Shown here piece after piece: positions 21,481 to 31,261 of a stretch of 64,000 bases of DNA (the first letter of the stretch is position 1; the number at the start of each line of letters is the position of its first letter). The DNA comes from Voacanga thouarsii (Eukaryota > Streptophyta > Magnoliopsida > Gentianales > Apocynaceae). Below the pieces are notes generated by a model. That model was not told the DNA's origin. It saw nothing but the letters and a program-made list of their open reading frames with translations, and did no database searches. The stretch is from contig JANUWF010001683.1 of NCBI GenBank assembly GCA_026120185.1, forward strand, positions 2,984,001-3,048,000, in the 5' to 3' direction. The position numbers were made by a program, and so were the translations under genes.

Positions 21481-24010
21481 TAGTAAAAGTAGCTCTAATA
21501 AGAATTTTTTTAATGACCAAAGTGAATTTACTAGTACAAAAATTTATATACATTCATACACACATATATTTAATACATAACATGTTGATTTGCCCAAAAA
21601 TAGACTTGCAATAATAATAATTATAACAACAAGGGTGACACTCTACTAGCCATAATTTTATCACGGGGTTTCACAACTAAAAATAACATCATGGGTGCAT
21701 AATCAAACAATGGTAGTGTAACTTCCATCATACATCAAAACATCCATACTAGAGACATAAAGCCTTTAATCATAATGTACTAACATACAATGGTCCTAAA
21801 GAATAATCCAACAATAATTCTTAAGCCTTGATATTCATTTCAATATTCATGTCATATAATTATTCCCTTCACCTACATACATATCTCCAGCCCAACATTA
21901 TTCAATCAACCTATTAATTCCATCATCTAAAAGCCTTGAGTTCGAAAATCTAAGGAGAAGTTCATGAAAGAAATCCTTGTTTGATGATCATTAGTTGAAG
22001 ATGTCGCCTTGTCCAATGAAGGTCTTGGAGTGCTTGAGGAGTCCTTCCTTGATTGAAGTTTGTTCAAGAATGGCCACCAATAGTTCGGCCAAGAGAGAGA
22101 ATGTGTGTGGTTAAGATGATAACAAAATGGTGATGAAGAAGTGAAGAAGGATCAAGGTGATTGAATTTACCTTCTTGATGTTCTCTTGTTCTTGAACAAA
22201 AAGTACGTTTGATCTAAATAGAAGATCAACTTTTGTGTTTTTAGTGTTATAGAGTGTGCTATGGATGAGTATAGGTTGAATCTTAGTTGATATAAAATTT
22301 TTTGGAATGATTTGGGATGAATAGAGGTTATTGGAGGTTGAAGAAGTTTAGTGTGTGTTCTTGGTGTTCTTAAGAGGACAAGAGAAAATTGAGAGAAAAT
22401 GATTTTTGTGTGCTTGGTGTGTGATGGACGAATGGCCTTGCTAGGGGAGGAGTTTCGGTTATCCTAGGAGAAGAGAGATAGATTTCAGCTATTTTAAATT
22501 TTAAAATGAGGAAAATTTGGAGATGTTTGAGGTAGAAGATTTGGTAATGGTATTTTCTTCTTGAAGGTTTCTTGTCCTTTAATGGTGGGTGGTTAGACTA
22601 GCTATGTATTGATTATGAAATGGAGGATTGTTTTAGCCTTATAGCTGGCCAAAAATGGCTGTACAAGAGAGGAGAAATTTCTGGTTTATTCATCTAGCTA
22701 GGTGAGAGTTTAATGGAGTAAAATCGGCAATTTAATTTTCAAGTTTGAAAAGTTTTGAATAGAGTAAAGTTAGAAGTGTTTTGAGGTGTATTAATGAAGC
22801 TCTAATGGCCATGGATGAAGTAGACAATGTGTTCTGTCCATAGCTTCAAGGTGGCCGAAAATATAAAGGAAATTGATGAAGAAGTCGGTTCTTGTCTTTG
22901 TTAGGCTAGCTAGAAAAATTCTAGAATTTTAGCTATAGGAATTCTTAGGATATGGAAGGATTTTGAGCAGAATTTTCGAACCATTTTGAAATGGATTTTC
23001 AGCTGAAACTTAGGAGTGTTTGAAGGTCCATTAATAGTGGTTTTCCAGCCATCATCTTGGAGAAGATGGGAAAAAGTTTCAGGTGTTCTTATGCATAAAT
23101 TGATGGCTCAATTCATGTCTAACTCTTGGTAGATTGCTGGAAAATTTCTGGTTCAGTAGAGCTGTACAAGCTGCGAAATTCCAAGGCATTTTCAGCTTTC
23201 CCACTTACACAAAATGGTTGGTTGCTAGCAAGAATTATATAGGCAAAGGTTGCTGCAATTTTCAAACATTAGCTAAGAAGAATTGCTGGAAAATTTTCCA
23301 GATTTTTACCAAAACAAGAATAAGAAGAAAATGTAGTTCTTGGAAGAAAAGCTAGGGTGATTTAATTGAAAACCACCTAACTAATTTCCTTCCTCAATTT
23401 TGGTCATCTTCCAATCCCAAAAGCTGGAAATTTCATAAATTCAAGCCAAGGATTATCCAAGACATTTTATAGAAATTGAAAAAAAAAATAAAGAAATAGG
23501 AGTAGTTTAAATTTAAATAGGTTAGGACAAGGATTGATAAAATGATGGAGACTAAAACTCTTCTAGATTTTCTTTTAGGACAAGATCACGTGGTTAGGAC
23601 ATTACCATTGTGTCTTCTGTAAAACAACATTCCTAGCTTCAAGGAATGTAAGAAAAGAGAAATTCAAACTTGGTTAGAATAACTAAGAACAAAACTTAGG
23701 TGATGGGATTTGAACTCAAGACCTTAGAAATTAACCATAAAGCTTTAACTATTTAACCACATTAATTCTTATTCTTATTTTCCCAACTAAATTAGCTTTC
23801 TTTCTAAGTCTCAAGCCTTCTTCCTAATTTAACCTTAAGAAAAATTTCCTTTTTACCCTTACTACTTAACAAGCATATATAAACCATATAACTTTTATAT
23901 CATAATTCTAAGGCACACGAATTCATCCAAGAAATATATTTTTATGCAATATGATATGATATACACCCCCATCTCTCTAACTCTAGGATCAGTTTAGGTG
24001 GGGTTTTACA

Positions 24011-24332
24011 AAGGCTCTCCATGAAAAAGTGAAGGTAAGTATTGCAAAGCGAAATGAAGAAATTGCCCTTAAGCGCAACCAAGGAAGGAAAAAGATTTCA
24101 TTCAAGCCTGGAGATTAGGTTTGGTTCCACCTTCACAATGAGAGATTTCCTACTCTAAGGAGAATCAAGTTAGACCCAAGAGGCGATGGACCCTTCCAAA
24201 TCATTAGCAAAGTTGGAGATAATGCCTACAAAATCGATTTACCTAGTGAGTATAAAGTAAATGCTACGTTTAACTTTAGTGGCTTAACTTCTTTTGATGT
24301 AGGTGATGATGCATGGAAGAATCAACTTCAAG
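24011..24332 (+). pseudogene. P integrase C-terminal part
   Basis: Continuation of the P integrase after the solo LTR: KALHEKVKVSIAKRNEEIAL, then GRKKISFKPGD, a stop where the family has a Trp, VWFHLHNERFPTLRRIKLDP, the GPF module RGDGPFQIISKVGDNAYKID, and LPSEYKVNATFNFSGLTSFD. This GPY/F-containing tail is shared by plant chromoviruses of this group, but a full chromodomain is not evident. It runs to the 3' purine tract and terminates in the LTR (GGDDGN-stop). Confidence 0.88.
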
Positions 24333-24342
24333 AAGGAGGAGA
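24333..24342 (+). other. P polypurine tract
   Basis: AAGGAGGAGA immediately before the 3' LTR start TGATGGGAATT. Confidence 0.85.
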
Positions 24343-25352
24343 TGATGGGAATTAACCTAGCCAAATGGTTTAATCCCAAGAAGGGAGAACAACCTTGCAA
24401 GAGCTAATGGCAAGATCAATGACTAGGAGACTCTAAGGCTATATCCAATTGCTTGTACAACCATACTTGAGGATGGAAGAGATTAGGAAGAATGATGAAG
24501 GCAGCCAAGAACTTAATTTGATAAACATCCAAGAGGGATCCCAACAACAACCTATGGCTACACCAAAAGAGGGAGCCAATGAGGGAGAAAATGTTGAAAT
24601 CCAGCTACCAGATCCAACCTGGCGTTGGCCCCCAATAGGCTGACCTAGTGCCAAGTGTGTTCTACTAGCCAAACGCTGAAATTCTGGCACTGACCTAGTG
24701 CCAAATCCAGCACCTACTCCTAGTGCTAGGTCCAGTAGGGCAGGACCCCTTGTTTTCTGATTTTTATGATTTCCTCCAATTTATGATGACTTTAAACACT
24801 ATGTAAAGTTCCTTTAAGGCCTCATTTTGTCTATAGGCCTTAATAATCACTTAATGATGGTTAAGATAGTATAAATACATTTTTTTGTTTATTTGACATT
24901 TCATTCAACTTACATAATTCAAATTGTGAAAGAGAGCTTTGTGAGGTCTTTACCTCCTCGTTCATATTGTTTTTCGACCATGCTTAAGGCTTAGTCTTCC
25001 ATTTGAATGAGCCTATAAAACCTTTGGATAATCCAATGTGATTTCTCCTGATTGGGTCTTAGTTGCTTTGTTCTTCTAAGGTTTATCTTGAATTCCATTG
25101 CTTAGGTGCCTACAGTTCTACTTCTTTTATTCTTGATTTTCTTTGTTATGTCAAGGATATTTGGGTAAATTTATAGTAGATCTTGGTATTTTTTCTTGTG
25201 GGTCTTTGATGCTTAGTTCTTCAAGAGCTTGCTAGGGAATAGTTAGATAGTTATTCTATTTCATTTAGCCACAAAATTCCACTGATTGGGTTTCACTCTA
25301 AGAGCTGGGGGTTTTGCCTATTGTTAACCATTGTTCCACAAATTTAACCACA
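24343..25352 (+). repeat. P 3' LTR
   Basis: 1010 bp, partner of 13378-14329, ending TTTAACCACA. A TATA-like AGTATAAATAC lies near 24867. It is about 58 bp longer than the 5' LTR mainly because TGACCTAGTGCCAA occurs at 24641 and again at 24691, exactly 50 bp apart. The open frames over this area on both strands are LTR sequence and not genes. Confidence 0.88.
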
Positions 25353-27030
25353 GTCTCACTTGGAATTAGTTGATGGCTCGAACTAGTCTGACTCCATATG
25401 ACTATCGCCTAACCAGACAATGAGTTCACATCCAAAAGGTGGCCACCGCCAGAAAGCTAGCTCGCCCCTTTTTAGGCTAGTGCTAAAAGCCAACCCTTAT
25501 TGAGTACTCAACATTTTTTCATCAAAGAAACTCTTTAGCATCTAGTAGTAATCCAAAAAAAAAAAAAATTACAACATGACTTGGTAAACCTTGATTAAAT
25601 CATTTAGTGTAAAAGTCCAATGATTTGTTTTGAAATTCCTTTTGTTTAAGAAATTAGTGTGCCAATTGCAATAGAGTATGAAAACTAGCCATGCTGAACA
25701 TTTTAATACGAAATCCATTTTCCAATGGAAAATAGTAACACTTTACAATTCTGCAACTATTATATTTTACAAACAATTTTAATGCAAGAACTTAACTTGG
25801 TGTAGCAAATTAATTTCTTAATCCCAATGGGTGGGTCCTTGCCCTTGACAACCTTCAAAATATAAAAGTCATAAAATAAATAAGTCACAACCTACTCCTA
25901 GTATTTTAGGAAATCATATTCCTTATATCATTAATTCTCCATTCACATACAACTGACAAAACTTCAAATAAATCCTAGTCTAAACCGTTACGACGTCCTT
26001 AAATGTCAATACTTATAATTCCTACACATATAGAAGTATGAAAATTAATAATCAAGACTTTTCTTAAAAATTCTTAGGCTGATCCCAAATTTCAGCATTT
26101 ATCACACTATTCTTAAGAGTACAATTCACATGCAAATACCTTAGATTAACCTAAAGTTTACAGAGACATAACTAAACTCATATAGAATAGAATATAAGTG
26201 GCTTTGTACAAAAATTGGGCTTTATTTGCACTAAGAAACTTTTTTTTCGCTATAGGAGTATTCAGCCAAGCACAAACCCATATGAAATAAAAAATCCTAA
26301 CTTTTAATTCCTTCATTAAAAAATTATCAAACATTACAGTTAGCATCTACACACAAAAAGCTATGTTTTCTACGTTTTTATCTTCTTCAAATTCCGTCTT
26401 TAGCATATTGAAATAATGGTGCCAAACTGACTGTACAGTAACATGGCACTATGTCCCTTCAATTTTTTCAACTATCACTGGGTTTTGTCCTAGGGTTTTC
26501 CTACATGATTCCTAATACAAAACATACTCTAATCATGTTTATATTACAATATCAAAATTCCCTAGCATAATAAATCACTTTTCTATTTTATTTTACCTTA
26601 AATCCTACAACTAATATATTATCACAAAATTTCCAGCTTTCTAGGATAAAGGGTAAAAGTGCTTTCTTTAATAGAAAACTTTTTAAAGATGGTTTCTTTT
26701 TTAATGTCTAAGTATGTTTAGATGATAATCATAAATTTTCAACCAATGAATACAAGTTATAATTTTTAAAAACCTAAAACCCTAATTTTTCCTTTATAAT
26801 AGCGATAACAAGAAAATTAACGAAAAGAAATGACTTTGGTCATTACTTCTTGTAATGTCTAACTCCAACAACCCTAGAGGGAAGAGTGGGTGTCTTTTAG
26901 CTTTCATTACCACCAAGAACGTCAAGGAATCGATCTGAGAATGGTGCTCCAAAGTTGTCATTTTGTGCAAAAATTCTCCATAAGAAAAAAAATAATTAAA
27001 CTTTGGCAAAAAGGGAGTGGGTTTAGTGTT

Positions 27031-27082
<52 letters not shown>

Positions 27083-27093
27083 GTGTGTGTGTG

Positions 27094-27137
<44 letters not shown>

Positions 27138-27815
27138 ACGGTTGCTAGGGATCTTTAGGGCTAAAAAATATGATTTAGATAGGCTTTTATAGGTGAATTA
27201 TAATAGGTTTAGAAAGTAGAAGGAAAATAAGAAGAATCAAGGAAAATTCTATTTTCTCTAGGTTTTATCTAATAAAAGCTTTCTTTAATTAATTAGACAA
27301 AATCTTAGAGAGTTTGGAGAGCTATGTGGTGGCACAAAGGAGAGGAAATAGGAAGAGAATATTCTCTAATTTTTTTTCCTAAGCATTAAAGGATTAGAAA
27401 TAATAAATCTCTTTTAAGTTAATTTCCCAAATACAGAAATTTTGGGTTTTCCCCCTTTTCCTACCCCTAAGTGGAGGCTACTAGGCTTCTAGAAGCCTAA
27501 TGATTCCCTAAAAATATTCTCCTAGCTAGAATAAATATTTAAATTAAGGAAATTCAATTTCTTTCCAAATAAAATAAAATAAAATAAGAGGAATGTTTTG
27601 CTGGTCTAACATTTAAATATTTTCTAAAATTAATACATAAGCAAATAAATAAAATAAACATATAATGAGTACTTAATGAATATATAGAAAATACACAAAT
27701 ATTACATATATTCATATGTAATTATTTAACAACTAGAAAATATATAGTTACCTAAATTATTTTAATTAACTACTACCCAATAATTAAACACACAATTTAG
27801 AGTTAGCTACATTTT

Positions 27816-27870
<55 letters not shown>
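25353..27870 (-). repeat. Q 5' LTR, second part (outer end eroded)
   Basis: Continuation of the LTR that begins at 12733. Landmarks in the order found in the other family members are a rearranged GTGGCCACC segment, CTTATTGAGTACTCAACATT at 25497, and later the GA microsatellite. Counting from 12733 without P, the microsatellite falls about 2.3 kb into the LTR, as in the solo LTR and the G left LTR. The expected terminal GGGGTTTCACA is not found; the match fades before the TA tract at 27818, so the outer end is deleted. No coding sequence is seen. Confidence 0.65.
27032..27137. repeat. Compound (GA)n(GT)n microsatellite
   Basis: About 24 GA units followed by about 28 GT units with one TT interruption. 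It lies at the position where all related LTRs have a shorter GA run. A reading frame across it (Arg-Glu then Val-Cys repeats) is an artefact. Confidence 0.92.

Positions 27871-27874
<4 letters not shown>
27818..27874. repeat. (TA)n microsatellite
   Basis: About 28 TA units with one G substitution. It lies at the boundary between the Q LTR and the next gypsy scrap; 27875-28080 shows nothing recognisable. Confidence 0.9.
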
Positions 27875-28079
27875 CATTCGCCGATTAATACTTTTATGTT
27901 GGAATATTCTATCCATCTATATAGTGATTTCTTAAATATCTCAAAGCACAACAATTCTTCGACAATTGTACTCAAACAAATTCACTTTTCGAATGCGAAA
28001 TATATGTATATGCAAAAATACTCATACTATATGGTCTGGAAGAACAAGAGAAAGTAAGCACAAATACTGCCAACAAACA

Positions 28080-28380
28080 CTATTCTAAAACTAGTAACCT
28101 GCTACTATTGTGGAAAGAAGGGATTGTTGGTTCAAGAAGTCAAATAGAAGATTTTTAATTGTGGGTATGTTGTGAAAAGGAAAGAGAATTGTCCAAAAAT
28201 ACCTCGGCCAACCAAGAAAACATTGCCATAATCAACCAACCAAGGACATGCATCTAACGGAGGAAATAAGATGATGCCATAAGTGGAGACCAAAATATTC
28301 ACCTTGAGTGGACAGAACTTGGGGTCAGATGTTGTAGTAGCCCTAGGTTAACTCGTTATCTTAACTCTTGTGGGAATACA
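28080..28380 (+). pseudogene. Gypsy gag zinc-knuckle fragment
   Basis: The plus strand near 28098 reads VTCYYCGKKGLLVQE: the first Cys pair and spacing of a gag CCHC knuckle, with His replaced by Leu. A second, damaged knuckle follows (FNCGYVVKRKENCPK in a shifted frame). Then VFTLSGQNLGSDVVVA near 28298-28345 matches the gag-protease junction of chromodomain gypsy elements (VFALT..EA..SPDVV). It is cut at about 28380 by the reversed copia LTR. Its parent element is not otherwise visible in the window. Confidence 0.65.
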
Positions 28381-30005
28381 CTGTTGGTTTTCGAACCTAC
28401 AATATCAAAAAATGCACAGTGGATATTAAAACAAAATCCACGCAATAAGATCGCTTGTATATAATTAAACGGGTCAAGAGGGAGGAGAAAAATTCATTTA
28501 CCTGAAAAACACAGCTTGTAAAAAATTTATCCCCTGTATATCCTCCAAAATTATTCAAGTCGTGAATCACTAAATTCCAAAAATATTAATTTCTTTAATA
28601 CTAATCCATGCTAGGACGACACTAAAATAAGAAAATCAAAAAGTTTTATGCTAGCAAATTTACACAGCACTGTGGGGATTTAATTCTGAAGAGAAGAAAA
28701 GAAATTCTCCAGGTTTCTGAAAAGAAAGGAAAAATTCTATGCATCTTCTTATTTCGAAATGATGGCTTTCTGTACATATACAAAAACTCCACTACCTTTT
28801 TGAAAACCACAGAACATCTTTCTTTCCTTTTAATTTATTTCCAAATTTTTTTAGGAAATAAAGCCCTTATAATTGATACGCTTTGGCTTTTAATAATTGC
28901 AATTAGGCCATCGAACTATAATAGGTTTATAATTCAACCACAAGGATTTTGTAATTGCAATTCTAACCCCAAATAATAATAACCATCTTATAATTAGTTC
29001 ATAAAACTATATCTTCTCACAAATCAACCCCATAATATTATCATCTAATATCTTGAATATCAATTCATCTATTGTGTGTGAGACCTATTAGGTTTTCTTG
29101 TCTATTGATGGCAAAATTTGAATTAATTCTAATTATTATAGAATTAATAATCCTTAATAATTAGAATTAACTTATTAATTCTAATGAGAATTAATTTATT
29201 AAGTATATAATTAATAAATCCATATTTCTGTAGATCATGAGCGGCACCACCTAAAAGTTTACAAAGTAAAGTAGCTTGATATGAACCTTCCAATGGCAAA
29301 ATATCAGTGCAATAAACTCCTTTCATCATACTATACCTCATTTGATTTAAAGTATGGAACTAGTGCCAATTTTCTCTAGAATATAATTAATTCTAGCCCG
29401 GATTTATTAAGACTTGATCTAAAATCCATTACTCAACGTATGTATCATTTGGAACTATTCCCAACACATAGTTGCCTTGTCCAAGACTTTTTGAGTAATG
29501 ATTTCCTACAAATGGCCGTGAGATATACACTCTACTATTAGGAGTGTTGAATCCATTATTATCCCTCTCAACTACTTTCGTTTACTTTACAATATACCCA
29601 ATATCCATCTCATATACGGTCCTAATGAGACTCCAAATATTAGAATCAAAATACAACGCCCAGCAAATAAAGTATATTGGAGATCTCAAATCTAAGGATA
29701 CTTGCATTTTTGCTATAATGTGATTCTATCACTAGCCTAAATAGTTATTCATGTGATTATGACATAGTTAGGTCATCTAATATACTTGTTTATGTAATAA
29801 ATATACATATGTTAACTTTAAGTATCACAATAGCCACACAAATAAAAATCACTGCTTGATTCAATGAAGAAGTCTAACACATGCTAGCTTGGTGCATTAA
29901 TAAGGTCGCGTCCTATTAATACTATGACTTGGGATAGTTTAAGTACAAGTACAACATAGTATAGTAGGAATCACACAACATGATCTCTATCACGATTTCC
30001 TTAAC
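28381..30005 (-). repeat. R: copia LTR in reverse orientation
   Basis: Starts TGTTGGTTTTCG on the plus strand. Its reverse complement aligns in order with the C 3' LTR: CATGATAGAGATCATG-like start region, AACAAGTA-ATTGGATGACCTAACT, GTTGAGAGGG, TCTAGAG-AATTGGCACTA, CGCTCATGATCT, GTGGGGTT-ATT-TGAGAAG. It is a related but distinct subfamily, about 1.6 kb. R pol sequence of the same family on the same strand lies at 53930-55180, so I infer that this is R's 3' LTR with C inserted beside it. A minus reading frame at 29341-29144 is LTR-internal. Confidence 0.75.
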
Positions 30006-30988
30006 ACTATATTTTGTGCTAGGGATTTTGTGATACTCAAAGTTAACACGTGGATGCTTGTTAATAGAACAAGTACATTGGATGACCTGACCTTACTGTG
30101 AGATAATCGCATAGATAACTATGTAGTGCCAGTAATAGAATCTCGTTGTAGCAAACATGCAAGTATCCTTAGACTTAAGATCTCTAAGGTATTTTGTTTA
30201 CTGCGTATTGTACTTTGATTCCAATCTTTGGAGCCAGATCCAAAGCTACCTATAGGATGGATATTAATCTGAAAGACGTTAGATTAATTCATTTTCGCTA
30301 CCAATAGACCAAGAAACCTAATAGGTTACACACAATAGAGGATTAAGTAATCAATGTGTTATTTGATAACATTGTGGGGTTAATTATGAGAAGAATATTT
30401 TATTATGGTCAAATTATAATTAGTTATAATTTTGTGCCAAATTGCAATAGTTAAGACTTATAGTTTTCAATTGCAATTAGTGAATTCTAATTTGATTAGA
30501 ATTCATTGAAATGTGTTTTCTGTGTTTTTTCCCAGGATTACTTCGGAATGTTCTCTCGGCTTTAATTAGGGGGAAAAAAATATAGAACACACAAAGGAAA
30601 AAAAAAAAAAACCTTCCTCTCTCTTGTGTTTTCTTTCCTACACAGAGAAAAAAGAAAACCCTAGCTACAAAGACTCTTCTAGCAGAGTGTTTTTGTTATT
30701 TTTCCTTGAGTCTCTCGTGTGGATACTATTAGAGGCAATCCTCGCTTGGACTTCAGTTGCCACCGTGAGCAACTGATCACAAAACAAAATAACAGTGTGT
30801 TGTGCACAATTTGCGAACGTGATCGCAGTAGTAGGGGAATTGAAGAAAATTTTAAATTGAGGCTACACCATGTAAATCTTGTAACCTATTTTCATACCTA
30901 TTTTAATCATCAAACATGTAATCTTTGGGGTAGGATTTTGATTTTATTTTTTGCTGCATATATGCTCTAGCATGGCCGAATCCTTATA
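30006..30988 (+). repeat. C 5' LTR, internally deleted
   Basis: From about TTTTGTGCTAGGGA it runs with GTGATACTCAAAGTTAACACG into sequence colinear with the C 3' LTR (52164-53899), including TAGTGCCAGT-ATAGAATCTCG, ACTTCGGAATGTTCTCTC and GCATGGCCGAATCCTTATA. Roughly 750 bp is missing, from the 5' end of the LTR and from the section between about TCCAATCTTTGGAGC and GATTAATCT. The final CA has become TA. It abuts the reversed R LTR with almost no spacer. Confidence 0.75.
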
Positions 30989-30989
30989 G

Positions 30990-31002
30990 TGGTATTGGAG
31001 CC
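30990..31002 (+). other. C primer-binding site, tRNA-Met type
   Basis: TGGTATTGGAGCC, two substitutions from TGGTATCAGAGCC, one base after the LTR end. Confidence 0.82.
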
Positions 31003-31142
31003 TCTATGTTTGTGTTCTAATGGGTTATATTTTTCTATGAAATTGTTTCACGCATGCTTCTGGGCATTGTTAAGTGCTACTGCTTTGTACGTATAGTCTG
31101 GGTTTGTGAAAAATGTTTTCACAATGCTTATAGAAAAATGTT
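31003..31142 (+). other. C leader, proximal piece
   Basis: Non-coding leader following the C primer site. Interrupted at 31142/31143, where gypsy sequence begins. The distal leader resumes, in my interpretation, at 47100. Confidence 0.6.
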
Positions 31143-31261
31143 TTCTAAGCATTCTAACCATCCTACAACATAAACAAAATAACTTAGATAAATATTTTAA
31201 ACTTAAATAAATGGAACATATATCATCAATATTTGCCTATAACGTAATCTCTGATACCACT
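31143..31261 (-). repeat. Truncated gypsy leader with primer site, left of G
   Basis: 119 bp nearly identical to 40919-41035, the leader next to G's 5' LTR, including the tRNA-Met primer site (TGGTATCAGAG on the minus strand, 31249-31259). A 3' LTR should be bordered by host DNA and not by a primer site. This is therefore the stump of a second G-type copy in tandem, sharing the LTR at 31262. Confidence 0.85.

Larger units (their letters stand above)
19830..24010 (-). mobile_element. Solo LTR, Q/G gypsy family, 4.18 kb
   Basis: TGTAACACCCC at the left and GGGGTTTTACA at the right, the same ends as the LTRs of G (TGTAACACTCC ... GGGGTTTCACA). No primer site, purine tract or coding region accompanies it. 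It is bracketed by near-identical 5 bp sequences and interrupts the integrase of P, so it is a solo LTR left by recombination between the two LTRs of a full element. Shared landmarks with G: GGGTCTTTATAACTAGG near the start, CTTATTGAGTACTCAAC at 20443, and a GA-containing GGCCAAGAGAGAGA at 22080. Orientation is inferred from G. Confidence 0.88.
13378..25352 (+). mobile_element. P: chromovirus-type Ty3/gypsy retrotransposon, twice interrupted
   Basis: Plus-strand element with LTRs at 13378-14329 and 24343-25352, degenerate tRNA-Met primer site, gag, protease, RT, RNase H, integrase with a chromovirus-like C-terminal tail, and purine tract at 24333-24342. Without its two insertions it would be about 6 kb. 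Domain sequences (IRGIEHQIDFVPEAVIPNRP, YFDDILIFSK, FNFSGLTSFDVGDD) match a common plant gypsy group, probably Reina-like; the clade name is inference from remembered motifs. It sits in the LTR of Q. The flanks (AATAC left, GTCTC right) do not match, so no target duplication survives or the exact ends have eroded. Confidence 0.88.

Noticed and set aside
24439..24690. Overlapping open frames on both strands
   Set aside because: Both are within P's 3' LTR; the counterpart in the 5' LTR has stops.
13373..25357. Target-site duplication for P
   Set aside because: AATAC and GTCTC do not match; I could not move the LTR edges to give a credible pair.
26890..27138. Open frame with long Arg-Glu and Val-Cys repeats
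   Set aside because: It is the translation of the (GA)n(GT)n microsatellite inside an LTR.
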